A model generated the notes under the pieces. That model was given only the letters and a program-made list of their open reading frames with translations. It was not told where the DNA came from and searched no databases. A program made the translations under genes and the position numbers. Source: Ruegeria spongiae (GTDB lineage: Bacteria > Pseudomonadota > Alphaproteobacteria > Rhodobacterales > Rhodobacteraceae). Taken from it: 64,000 nucleotides of DNA. How positions within the stretch are numbered: position 1 is the first letter of the stretch; each line of letters begins with the position of its first letter. Of the stretch, positions 56,420 through 64,000 are shown piece by piece. Location of the stretch: positions 1 to 64,000 of the forward strand of contig NZ_JAMFMB010000024.1 in NCBI RefSeq assembly GCF_023502395.1, given 5' to 3'.

Positions 56420-58051
56420 ATGGCAAAGCAAATCCATTCCGACCGGGTGCTGGAGATCGACAATATCCGCGTCACCTTCGACACGCCCGATGGCGCGGTC
56501 GAGGCGGTACGCGGGGTCTCGATGCATGTCAGACGTGGCGAGACAGTGGCCGTGGTGGGTGAAAGCGGCTCTGGCAAGAGCCAGATCATGATGTCGGCCA
56601 TGGGGCTTCTGGCCTCGAACGGGCAGGCGACGGGTGCGGTGCGCTATCGCGGCGAAGACATCCTGAACCTGCCGGTGAAGAAGCTGAACAAGATCCGCGG
56701 CGCCAAGATCTCGATGATCTTTCAGGAGCCGATGACATCGCTCGATCCGCTCTACACCATTCAGGATCAGCTCTGTGAGCCGTTGATGGTGCATGGCGGG
56801 TTGTCGCGATCCAAGGCGCGGGCGCGGGTGCTGGAACTGCTCAAGCTGGTGCAGATACCCGACCCCGAGCGGCGGATGAAATCTTATCCCTACGAGATGA
56901 GCGGCGGGCAGAGGCAGCGTGTGATGATCGCCATGGCGTTGGCCAATGACCCCGATCTGCTGATCGCGGATGAGCCGACAACAGCGCTGGATGTGACCAT
57001 TCAGGCCGATATCCTGCATCTGCTGGCCGAGCTTCAGGCCCGGCTGGGCATGTCGATCCTGTTCATCACCCATGATCTGGGCATCGTCGAAGCCTTTGCC
57101 GACCGCGTCTATGTTATGCGCAAGGGCCAGTTGGAGGAAGAGGGCGAGACCCAACAGATCTTCCAGGCCCCCGCCACTGATTACACCCGCATGTTGCTGG
57201 ATGCTGAACCTTCGGGACAAAAGAGCGCACCGGCGGCGGATGCCGAAGTGATGCTGTCGGGCAAGGATGTGGTGGTGACCTTTGGCACGCCCGGAGGTTT
57301 CCTGCGCAAGGACACGCAGTTCACCGCCGTGAAAGGCATTGACGTGGCGCTGCACCGGGAACAGACGATCGGGATTGTGGGCGAAAGCGGCTCGGGCAAA
57401 TCCACGCTGGGGCGTGCCTTGCTGCAACTGCTGCCCTCAGAGGGTCGGGTGGTCTATCTGGGGCAGGAAATCAGCGGGCTCGACCGGGCGCATATGAGAC
57501 CCTATCGCGATGGGTTGCAGATGGTGTTCCAGGACCCTTACGGCTCGCTCTCGCCGCGGATGACGGTGAGCGAGATTATCACCGAAGGGCTTTTGGTGCA
57601 TGAGCCGGGACTGTCGCAGCGTGAACGTGCTGAACGGGCCGCGCAAGCGCTGGAGGATGTCGGGCTTGAGCCCTCGATGCGCAACCGCTTCCCGCATGAG
57701 TTTTCAGGCGGGCAGCGGCAGCGGATCGCGATTGCGCGGGCCGTGGTGCTGCGGCCCAAGGTGATCGTGCTGGACGAGCCGACCTCGGCGCTGGATCGCT
57801 CGGTACAGAAACAAGTGATCGAGTTGCTGCGGCGGCTGCAGAAGGAACACGCACTGTCCTACCTGTTCATCAGCCACGATCTGGCGGTGGTTCGTGCCCT
57901 GTCGGATTATGTCATGGTCATGCGCGACGGCAAGGTAGTTGAACAGGGTCTGACCGAGCAGGTCTTTGACAATCCCTCGCAGCAATACACCCGCGACCTG
58001 ATGCGTGCGGCTTTCGATCTGCGCGAAATCCTGCGCGAGAAGCTGGCCTGA
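56420..58051 (+). CDS. Fused double ATPase of the peptide ABC transporter (OppD-OppF type)
   Basis: 543 residues from the ATG at 56420, one base after the OppC stop. Two complete ABC modules are present: Walker A GESGSGKS, signature MSGGQRQR and Walker [12 protein letters not shown] in the first; [17 protein letters not shown] and [10 protein letters not shown] in the second. It powers the importer as a single chain instead of separate OppD and OppF. Its stop abuts the convergent LysR stop with no gap. Confidence 0.94.
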   Translation: MAKQIHSDRVLEIDNIRVTFDTPDGAVEAVRGVSMHVRRGETVAVVGESGSGKSQIMMSAMGLLASNGQATGAVRYRGEDILNLPVKKLNKIRGAKISMIFQEPMTSLDPLYTIQDQLCEPLMVHGGLSRSKARARVLELLKLVQIPDPERRMKSYPYEMSGGQRQRVMIAMALANDPDLLIADEPTTALDVTIQADILHLLAELQARLGMSILFITHDLGIVEAFADRVYVMRKGQLEEEGETQQIFQAPATDYTRMLLDAEPSGQKSAPAADAEVMLSGKDVVVTFGTPGGFLRKDTQFTAVKGIDVALHREQTIGIVGESGSGKSTLGRALLQLLPSEGRVVYLGQEISGLDRAHMRPYRDGLQMVFQDPYGSLSPRMTVSEIITEGLLVHEPGLSQRERAERAAQALEDVGLEPSMRNRFPHEFSGGQRQRIAIARAVVLRPKVIVLDEPTSALDRSVQKQVIELLRRLQKEHALSYLFISHDLAVVRALSDYVMVMRDGKVVEQGLTEQVFDNPSQQYTRDLMRAAFDLREILREKLA

Positions 58052-58951
58052 TCAACGCTCTTGTGGCCCGTGCACCTCGCGGGCCACATCCATGAAGGCG
58101 CGGATCACCCGCACGTCGCGGCGCTGGGCGAGATGCACGATGGCCTCGCTCATTTCAGCGTGCACATCACACAGTGGGATTTGCCGCAGCCTAGCGTCCT
58201 CGACATATTCCGCCTGTGAGACAAAACCGATCCCCGCGCCCGAGGCGACCACCTCGCGCACCGCCTCGCGGCCCTCGGCGGTGATCACGGGTGTCAGCCG
58301 CACATTGCGCGCTGCGGCCTGTTCTTCCAGCTTTTGCCGCGTTTTAGAGCCTGCTTCGCGAAAGATCAGCGGATGTTGGGTCAGGTCGTTCAGGGTCAGA
58401 CTGGCCTGCTGAGGCAGCAGGTCGCGGGCGGCAAATGCGGTGATCTCGGTTGAGGCCAGTGCGATCACCTCCATGTCGCGCCCGGGGGGCAAGCCACCCA
58501 CCACGCCGATCTCGGCCTCATAGCTGCGCAGCTGTTCGACCACTTCGGCGGTATTGCCCGAGCGCAGCGAGATGGTCACATCCGGATAGCGCGCCCGGAA
58601 CCGGCCTAGCAAGTCGGTGACGTGATGGGCGGAATCGGCGATGATGCGCAATGTGCCATCCATGGCGGCGCCGGATTCCGACATGAATTCCTCGATCTGC
58701 TGCTCGACCTCAAAAAACTGCCGGGTCAGGTGAAACAGGCGCTCGCCGGCTTCGGTCAGGCGCACCCGCTTGCGTTCACGGTGAAACAGCAGGACGTCGT
58801 GATCCTGTTCCAGCCGCCGTACCTGTTCCGAGATCGCCGGTTGCGTCAGGCGCAACGCGTCCGCTGCGCGCGAAAATCCCCCTGTTAGAGCCACATTATG
58901 AAACGCCTTCAACTGACTGTAGCGAACCGGGACCGACGCGGATTTACGCAT
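58052..58951 (-). CDS. LysR-type transcriptional regulator of the phosphonate operon
   Basis: 299 residues. The N-terminal winged helix (~10-70) has FHNVALTGGFSRAADAL and LTQPAISEQVRRLEQ. The C-terminal ~200 residues are the substrate-binding domain. It is divergent from phnW, with an inverted repeat of LysR-box form between them, so it very likely controls phnWAY in response to 2-aminoethylphosphonate or a breakdown product. Confidence 0.9.
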   Translation of the reverse strand: MRKSASVPVRYSQLKAFHNVALTGGFSRAADALRLTQPAISEQVRRLEQDHDVLLFHRERKRVRLTEAGERLFHLTRQFFEVEQQIEEFMSESGAAMDGTLRIIADSAHHVTDLLGRFRARYPDVTISLRSGNTAEVVEQLRSYEAEIGVVGGLPPGRDMEVIALASTEITAFAARDLLPQQASLTLNDLTQHPLIFREAGSKTRQKLEEQAAARNVRLTPVITAEGREAVREVVASGAGIGFVSQAEYVEDARLRQIPLCDVHAEMSEAIVHLAQRRDVRVIRAFMDVAREVHGPQER

Positions 58952-58966
58952 AAATGAAACCTATGG

Positions 58967-58985
58967 ATTGATCGTTTAATTCAAT
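58967..58985. promoter_or_regulatory. LysR-type operator between the regulator and phnW
   Basis: ATTGA-N9-TCAAT forms a 19-bp inverted repeat with the T-N11-A core of LysR boxes. It lies 15 bp upstream of the regulator start and 62 bp upstream of phnW. Confidence 0.6.
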
Positions 58986-59047
58986 TTCACATATGGATCG
59001 CGCTTTGGCAAACATGCATGCATCGCAGCAACTTGGGAATCGCGGCC

Positions 59048-60235
59048 ATGACCTCGGACCATCGCAGGATCGACGCACCAAAGCTGGGGGAGCCTTATTT
59101 GCTGACGCCAGGCCCTCTGACCACTTCGTATGAGGTGAAAGAGGCGATGCTGCGCGACTGGGGGTCTTGGGACGATGATTTCCGCGCCATGACCCGCGAG
59201 ATGCGCACACGGCTGCTGGCGCTGCTGGGGCCGGGGGCCGAGGATTTCGATTGTGTGCCGATGCAGGGGTCGGGTTCGTTCTCGGTCGAGGCGATGCTGG
59301 GCTCGTTCATTCCAAAAGACGGCAAGGTGCTGGTGCTGGCGAACGGCGCATATGGCCAGCGGTCGGCGCAGACAATGGCCTATCTGGGCCGTGATCACAT
59401 CGTGCTGGACAAGGGCGATTACCTGCCGCCGCGTGGGGCCGAAGTGGCGCAGATACTGGCCGATGATCCGGCGATCACCCATGTCGTCGCCATTCATTGC
59501 GAGACCTCCAGCGGCATTCTCAACCCGATTGACGAGATTTCCGAGGCAACCTATGCCGCCGGGCGCAAACTGCTGGTGGACTCGATGTCGGCGTTTGGCG
59601 CGATTGACCTGCGGCCGTCGGATATCCGCTTTGAGGCCATGGTGTCCTCGGCCAACAAATGTATTGAGGGCGTTCCGGGCTTTGGTTTCATCATCGCGCG
59701 CAAGTCCGAACTTGAGGCGGCCAGGGGCAACAGCCATTCCCTGAGCCTGGATATACATGCCCAATGGGCGGCGATGGAAAAGACCGGCCAGTGGCGCTTT
59801 ACCCCGCCCACCCATGTGGTCGCGGGTTTTCTGGAAGCGCTGCGCGCCCATGAGGCTGAAGGCGGCGTTGCCGGGCGCGGCGCGCGCTATACCCGTAACC
59901 GCGACGTTGTGGTCGAGGGGATGCGCGGGCTGGGGTTCGAGACGCTGCTGGATGACCGCTGGCTCAGCCCGATCATCGTGACCTTTTTCTGCCCCGCAGA
60001 CCCGAATTTCGAATTTTCCCGCTTCTACGATCTGATGAAGGCCAAGGGCTTCATCATCTACCCCGGCAAGCTGACCGTTGTGGACAGCTTCCGTATCGGC
60101 TGCATCGGGCAGATGGACGAACATGTGATGCGGCAGGTTGTGACCGCCGCCAAGGCCACACTGAATGACATGGGGGTGGCCAGCGCCGCGCCGCCCGCCG
60201 CCGCCCTGAAAGAACGCGCCAAACTGGCCGCCTGA
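59048..60235 (+). CDS. phnW: 2-aminoethylphosphonate:pyruvate aminotransferase
   Basis: 395 residues from the ATG at 59048; a TTG ten codons upstream is less likely. LLTPGPLTTSYEVKEAM at the start and the PLP lysine K204 in SSANKCIEGVPGFGF match PhnW. DCVPMQGSGSFSVEAML is the cofactor phosphate region. It converts 2-aminoethylphosphonate and pyruvate to phosphonoacetaldehyde and alanine. It is the first gene of the operon. Confidence 0.95.
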   Translation: MTSDHRRIDAPKLGEPYLLTPGPLTTSYEVKEAMLRDWGSWDDDFRAMTREMRTRLLALLGPGAEDFDCVPMQGSGSFSVEAMLGSFIPKDGKVLVLANGAYGQRSAQTMAYLGRDHIVLDKGDYLPPRGAEVAQILADDPAITHVVAIHCETSSGILNPIDEISEATYAAGRKLLVDSMSAFGAIDLRPSDIRFEAMVSSANKCIEGVPGFGFIIARKSELEAARGNSHSLSLDIHAQWAAMEKTGQWRFTPPTHVVAGFLEALRAHEAEGGVAGRGARYTRNRDVVVEGMRGLGFETLLDDRWLSPIIVTFFCPADPNFEFSRFYDLMKAKGFIIYPGKLTVVDSFRIGCIGQMDEHVMRQVVTAAKATLNDMGVASAAPPAAALKERAKLAA

Positions 60236-60253
60236 TCTGACAAAGGAACCGAC

Positions 60254-61498
60254 ATGACCCTGCACACCCCAGTTGAGGCCAACGAGCGCGTCTACCCGAT
60301 GCCCAAAGTGCCCGCCATCGCCATCTGTCTGGATGGCTGCGAGCCGGAATATCTGGACGTTGCGATTGCGAAGGGGCTGATGCCCAATCTCAAGCGGATG
60401 CGCGAGACCGGCACCGACCGGTTGGCGCATTCGGTGATCCCCTCGTTCACCAACCCCAACAACCTGTCGATTGCCACCGGGCGTCCGCCGAGTGTCCACG
60501 GGATCTGCGGCAATTACCTGATTGATCCGGACAGCGGTGAAGAGGTGATGATGAATGATGTGCGGTTCCTGCGCGCGCCGACCATCTTTTCGCAATTCTA
60601 TGAGGCCGGTTGTCGCGTGGCCATGGTCACCGCCAAGGACAAGCTGCGCGCGCTTCTGGGTGCCGGGCTGAAGTTCGACGAGGGCCGGGCGGTCGCGTTT
60701 TCCTCGGAACGCTCCGGTGAGACCACCGAGGCCGAGCATGGTATTGACAAGGCAAGCGCTTGGCTGGGCATGGACGTCCCCGAGGTCTATTCGGCCGAAC
60801 TGTCCGAGTTTGTCTTTGCCGCGGGCGTCAAGCTGCTGAAAGAGTTCAAACCGGATGTCATGTATCTTTCGACCACGGATTATATCCAGCACAAGTTTGC
60901 CCCCGAGCAGCAGGGCGCGCTGGATTTCTACGCCATGTTCGACCGCTACCTTGGCGAGTTGGACGCATTGGGCGCCGCCATCGTGGTGACCGCCGATCAC
61001 GGCATGAAGCCCAAGCATCATGCCGATGGCTCGCCCAATGTGGTCTATGTGCAGGACCTGATGGACGACTGGCTGGGCAAGGACGCCGCGCGTGTCATCC
61101 TGCCGATCACCGACCCTTACGTGGTGCATCACGGCGCGCTGGGCTCTTTTGCCACCGCGTACCTGCCCGAGGGTGCCGACCGGGCGGACCTCATGGCAAA
61201 GCTGCAGGCCACCGATGGCATCACGGACGTGCTGAGCAAGGAAGAGGCGATGGCGCGTTTCGAACTGCCCGGTGACCGGATCGGCGACGTGGTCATGGTC
61301 TCGGGCGAGAACATCTGCATCGGCACCTCGGAACACCGCCATGATCTGGCCGCGCTCAAGGAGCCTCTGCGCAGCCATGGTGGTCTGACAGAGCAGGAGG
61401 TACCGTTTATCGTGAACCGGGTGATCGACCTGCCGTCACAGCCCGAGCTGCGCAATTTCGATGCGTTTTTCTATGCAACCACAGCGGCGGCGCTTTGA
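60254..61498 (+). CDS. phnA: Phosphonoacetate hydrolase
   Basis: 414 residues with AAAGGA before the ATG. It is an alkaline-phosphatase-superfamily enzyme: D27 in CLDGCEPEYL, T66 in SFTNPNNLSIATG as nucleophile, D209/H213 in TTDYIQHKF and D248/H249 in TADHGM are the expected two-zinc ligands. It splits phosphonoacetate to acetate and phosphate. It lies 18 bp after phnW and 3 bp before the dehydrogenase gene. Confidence 0.95.
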   Translation: MTLHTPVEANERVYPMPKVPAIAICLDGCEPEYLDVAIAKGLMPNLKRMRETGTDRLAHSVIPSFTNPNNLSIATGRPPSVHGICGNYLIDPDSGEEVMMNDVRFLRAPTIFSQFYEAGCRVAMVTAKDKLRALLGAGLKFDEGRAVAFSSERSGETTEAEHGIDKASAWLGMDVPEVYSAELSEFVFAAGVKLLKEFKPDVMYLSTTDYIQHKFAPEQQGALDFYAMFDRYLGELDALGAAIVVTADHGMKPKHHADGSPNVVYVQDLMDDWLGKDAARVILPITDPYVVHHGALGSFATAYLPEGADRADLMAKLQATDGITDVLSKEEAMARFELPGDRIGDVVMVSGENICIGTSEHRHDLAALKEPLRSHGGLTEQEVPFIVNRVIDLPSQPELRNFDAFFYATTAAAL

Positions 61499-61501
61499 AG
61501 G

Positions 61502-62962
61502 ATGGATGGCACAATGAACAAGGGTGATATTCGCAACGAAGGCATGCGCATCGGCGGTGAGGTGGTATTCACCGACGACGTGGTGCCGGTCCATTATCCC
61601 TACACGGATGAGGTGGTCGGCACGGTTCCGGCAGGTACGGCCGAACATGCACGGCGCGCCTTCGAGATTGCCGCGAATTACAAGCCGACACTCAGCCGTT
61701 ATGAGCGCAGTGAAATCCTCAAGCGTGCGGGCGAGCTGATCGGCGAGAAGCGCGACTATCTGGCGAAATGGCTGACGCTGGAACTGGGCATCTGCCACCA
61801 GCACGCGATCTACGAGACCAAGCGCGCGCAGGATGTCTATCAATTCGCCGCCGCGCAGGCGATGCATGACGATGGCGAGATCTTCTCCTGCGATCTGACC
61901 CGTAACGGCAAGGATCGCAAGATTTTCACCACCCGCGAGCCGGTGCGGGCAATCTCGGCGATCACGCCGTTCAACCACCCGCTCAACATGGTCAGCCACA
62001 AGATCGCGCCAGCGATTGCCACCAATAATTGCATGGTCTGCAAACCAACCGAGTTGACGCCGCTGACCTGTCTGGCGCTGGCCGATATCCTCTATGAGGC
62101 GGGGCTGCCGCCTGAGATGTTTCAGGTGGTGACCGGATGGCCCGGCGATATCGGCGACGAGATGATCACCAATGACAATATCGACATCATCACCTTCACC
62201 GGCGGGGTGCCGGTCGGCAAGATCATAGCCGAAAAGGCGGGTTACAAGCGGCAGGCGCTGGAACTGGGCGGCAACGACCCGCTGATCGTTCTGAATGACC
62301 TCAACGATGCCGATCTGGACAAAGCGGCGACCATTGCGGTCGCAGGTGCCACCGGCAATTCCGGCCAGCGCTGCACCGCCGTGAAGCGCATTCTGGTGCA
62401 GGAAAGCGTTGCGGATCGCTTCGTTCCGCTGGTGCTGGAAAAGGCGCGTGCCATAAAGTTCGGTGACCCGCAGGACCCCGACACGCAACTGGGCTGCGTG
62501 ATCCACGCGCAGGCGGCGGAACTGTTCGAAAAGCGGGTCTATATGGCCGAAAAGGGCGGGGCCGAGATCCTCTATCACCCCGGTCGCGACGGCGCGCTGC
62601 TGCCACCGATCGTGGTCGACAAGGTGCCCCATGACAGCGAGCTGGTGATGGAGGAAACCTTTGGCCCTATCGTGCCCATCGTGCGGGTGCCGGATGACGA
62701 CGAAGAGGTGATGCGGATTTCCAATTCGACCGAGTTTGGCCTGTCTTCGGGCGTCTGCACCAACGACCTGAACCGCGCGATTGCCTTCGTCAACGGGCTG
62801 GATGTGGGCACCTGCAACATCTGGGAACAACCTGGCTACCGGATCGAAATGTCACCCTTTGGCGGCATCAAGGACAGCGGCAACGGCGTCAAGGAAGGCG
62901 TCATCGAAGCGATGAAGTTCTTCACCAATGTGAAGACCTATTCGCTGCCCTGGCCGCGCTGA
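61502..62962 (+). CDS. phnY: Phosphonoacetaldehyde dehydrogenase
   Basis: 486 residues from the ATG at 61502 (482 from the ATG at 61514). It is an aldehyde dehydrogenase with the catalytic cysteine C291 in [12 protein letters not shown] and glutamate E254 in LELGGNDP. It oxidises phosphonoacetaldehyde to phosphonoacetate, linking PhnW and PhnA. The order phnW-phnA-phnY is the one known from Sinorhizobium. Confidence 0.94.
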   Translation: MDGTMNKGDIRNEGMRIGGEVVFTDDVVPVHYPYTDEVVGTVPAGTAEHARRAFEIAANYKPTLSRYERSEILKRAGELIGEKRDYLAKWLTLELGICHQHAIYETKRAQDVYQFAAAQAMHDDGEIFSCDLTRNGKDRKIFTTREPVRAISAITPFNHPLNMVSHKIAPAIATNNCMVCKPTELTPLTCLALADILYEAGLPPEMFQVVTGWPGDIGDEMITNDNIDIITFTGGVPVGKIIAEKAGYKRQALELGGNDPLIVLNDLNDADLDKAATIAVAGATGNSGQRCTAVKRILVQESVADRFVPLVLEKARAIKFGDPQDPDTQLGCVIHAQAAELFEKRVYMAEKGGAEILYHPGRDGALLPPIVVDKVPHDSELVMEETFGPIVPIVRVPDDDEEVMRISNSTEFGLSSGVCTNDLNRAIAFVNGLDVGTCNIWEQPGYRIEMSPFGGIKDSGNGVKEGVIEAMKFFTNVKTYSLPWPR

Positions 62963-62971
62963 ACCACAATT

Positions 62972-62995
62972 GAGGGCCGTCTGCGCGCGGCCCTC
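62972..62995. terminator. Bidirectional hairpin after phnY
   Basis: An 8-bp stem (62972-62979 with 62988-62995) encloses an 8-nt loop in the 45-bp gap between convergent genes. There is no strong T-run, so termination may be weak. Confidence 0.5.
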
Positions 62996-63007
62996 ATGTG
63001 TCTCTGA

Positions 63008-64000
63008 TCAGCGTAGAACCATGTCTTCCGGCCAGCTCAGCGTCGTGTCCAGCTGAATGGTCTGGCTTTGCCCCGGTGCCAGGGTCAGATCCCAGGCAAG
63101 AATGCCGCGCTGTTTGTCGACATTCATCTCGGAGGGTTTCGGACGCGCGACCCACTCGATCTCCAGATCGTCCTGCTGCGAATAGGGCACGCGGTCCAGC
63201 AGCCGTAGCGGCCAATCCTCTTCGGTCAGGTTTTCCACCTCGATTTCCACCCTGTCCCCGCGCTGGTTCGAGCGGGTCAGAATGCCCCGGTCGCCCTCGC
63301 TCTGATCCAGAATATCCCGCGTCAACCGCAGCCCTTCAATCGGGCCGAAACCGATATCCGCCTCCTGGCCCGAGGTCAGGCCGTCGAACGCCTCGAACCC
63401 CACCAACTGGCCATCCACGTAATGGGTGGCAAAGCTGCTGGGGATCAATTCACGCCCCGAGGAGTTGACCATCGAGGCCACCCGATAGGCGGTTTCGTCA
63501 TGAATCGGAACCGCCACGGCCTGAACATCCGCCTCTTCGGCGAAGCTGTCGAGTTGGAGCTTCAGTACATCCGCGCCGGAGGCAATCGAGACCGGTTCGC
63601 CATAGGTGAGGATCAGGTTGCTTTCGGACCACATTACCTCTTCGGTGATGAGCGGAGGCTCGACAACCGGTTCTGCCAGACTGCCGGCATCCGCTTCCAG
63701 CGCCATTGGCGCGGCAGCCGAAAGTTCCCGTTGTTTCAGAATCGGTCTGGGTTCTTCGATGCGCCGTAGGTGCGGGAATAGCGTTCTGGCGCCGATCTGG
63801 CCTGTGGCCTCGGTCGTCGACAGGTGCAGTGTGACATCCGTCCAGTTTTCACCGGTTTCCTGACGCACCATTGCACTGCGTTTGATCTCGACACGGGGAT
63901 CATCGCCGGTGAGCAGGTTGAAGTCATAGGTCGGGACCCAGGAGGTTTCATAATTGACCAGATAGCTGAGGGTCAGGTCCGATGTCACAGGTTCGGTCGC
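63008..64000 (-). CDS. DUF4139-type protein (mucoidy inhibitor MuiA-like), 5' end outside the window
   Basis: The frame is open to the right edge, giving at least 330 residues. LSYLVNYETSWVPTYDFNL and a beta-rich body with ENLTEEDWPLRLLDRVPYSQ are typical of the DUF4139 domain. Proteins of this family are linked to cell-surface or mucoidy traits, but their biochemical role is not established. The N-terminal part and the start are missing from the window. Confidence 0.75.
   Translation of the reverse strand, partial: ATEPVTSDLTLSYLVNYETSWVPTYDFNLLTGDDPRVEIKRSAMVRQETGENWTDVTLHLSTTEATGQIGARTLFPHLRRIEEPRPILKQRELSAAAPMALEADAGSLAEPVVEPPLITEEVMWSESNLILTYGEPVSIASGADVLKLQLDSFAEEADVQAVAVPIHDETAYRVASMVNSSGRELIPSSFATHYVDGQLVGFEAFDGLTSGQEADIGFGPIEGLRLTRDILDQSEGDRGILTRSNQRGDRVEIEVENLTEEDWPLRLLDRVPYSQQDDLEIEWVARPKPSEMNVDKQRGILAWDLTLAPGQSQTIQLDTTLSWPEDMVLR

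Noticed and set aside
58976-61378. 800-residue open frame antisense to phnW and phnA
   Set aside because: It crosses two well-supported genes and reads as typical high-GC antisense sequence.

Overview
The window is high-GC bacterial DNA from an alphaproteobacterium, most likely a marine Roseobacter-group member of the Rhodobacteraceae (Ruegeria-like). This inference rests on gene content and order: TPP-riboswitch thiDOSGEF with a pyrimidine ABC importer and tenA, rimP-nusA-ylxR-infB, secA beside a parvulin isomerase and argJ, flgE-flgK-flgL-flgI with motB, a TRAP operon and a phnWAY phosphonate operon. I see no rRNA, tRNA, CRISPR array, prophage or insertion sequence. Genes are tightly packed, often with ATGA, TGATG or GTGA stop/start overlaps.

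Layout. 83-8930 (minus) is a surface-polysaccharide operon: cysQ, kdsB, galE, two related family-2 glycosyltransferases, an FkbM methyltransferase, a GT14-like transferase and a two-domain sulfotransferase. A capsule-type ABC permease (9051-9872, plus) lies divergently. Sulfotransferase and CysQ (which removes the by-product PAP) in one operon point to a sulfated glycan. 9869-14428 holds an SH3-domain protein, alkB and the dnaK-dnaJ chaperone pair with a heat-shock-type promoter. 14549-22061 is the thiamine cluster: TPP riboswitch, thiD, thiazole genes thiO/S/G/F, thiE, and an importer plus TenA for pyrimidine salvage. 22097-31026 contains radC, a PstS-like/OmpA fusion, an unknown anchored protein, secA, a PpiC-type isomerase, argJ and mutT.

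31220-36877 holds a 44-residue protein gene and the rimP-nusA-ylxR-infB operon, whose leader contains a terminator-like hairpin just before rimP. 37038-42869 is a flagellar block (motB, flgE, flgK, flgL, flgI) with two near-identical CtrA-like boxes before flgE and motB. 43013-50706 is a GntR-controlled catabolic locus: an Idh-like oxidoreductase, then a flavin monooxygenase, aldo/keto reductase, flavin reductase and TRAP importer, with a perfect FNR box in the divergent promoter. 50803-52557 has a Sel1 protein and a di-haem peroxidase gene whose 5' end looks frameshifted. 52727-58051 encodes an Opp-type ABC importer, and 58052-62962 a LysR regulator with phnW, phnA and phnY for 2-aminoethylphosphonate breakdown. 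The window ends inside a DUF4139-type gene.

The least ordinary items are the rimP leader with two exclusive folds, the paired flagellar boxes, the FNR box on the monooxygenase/TRAP locus, the apparent one-base loss at the start of the peroxidase gene, and the two-domain sulfotransferase operon. None is a wholly unknown system. All calls come from reading the sequence; no database search was run.
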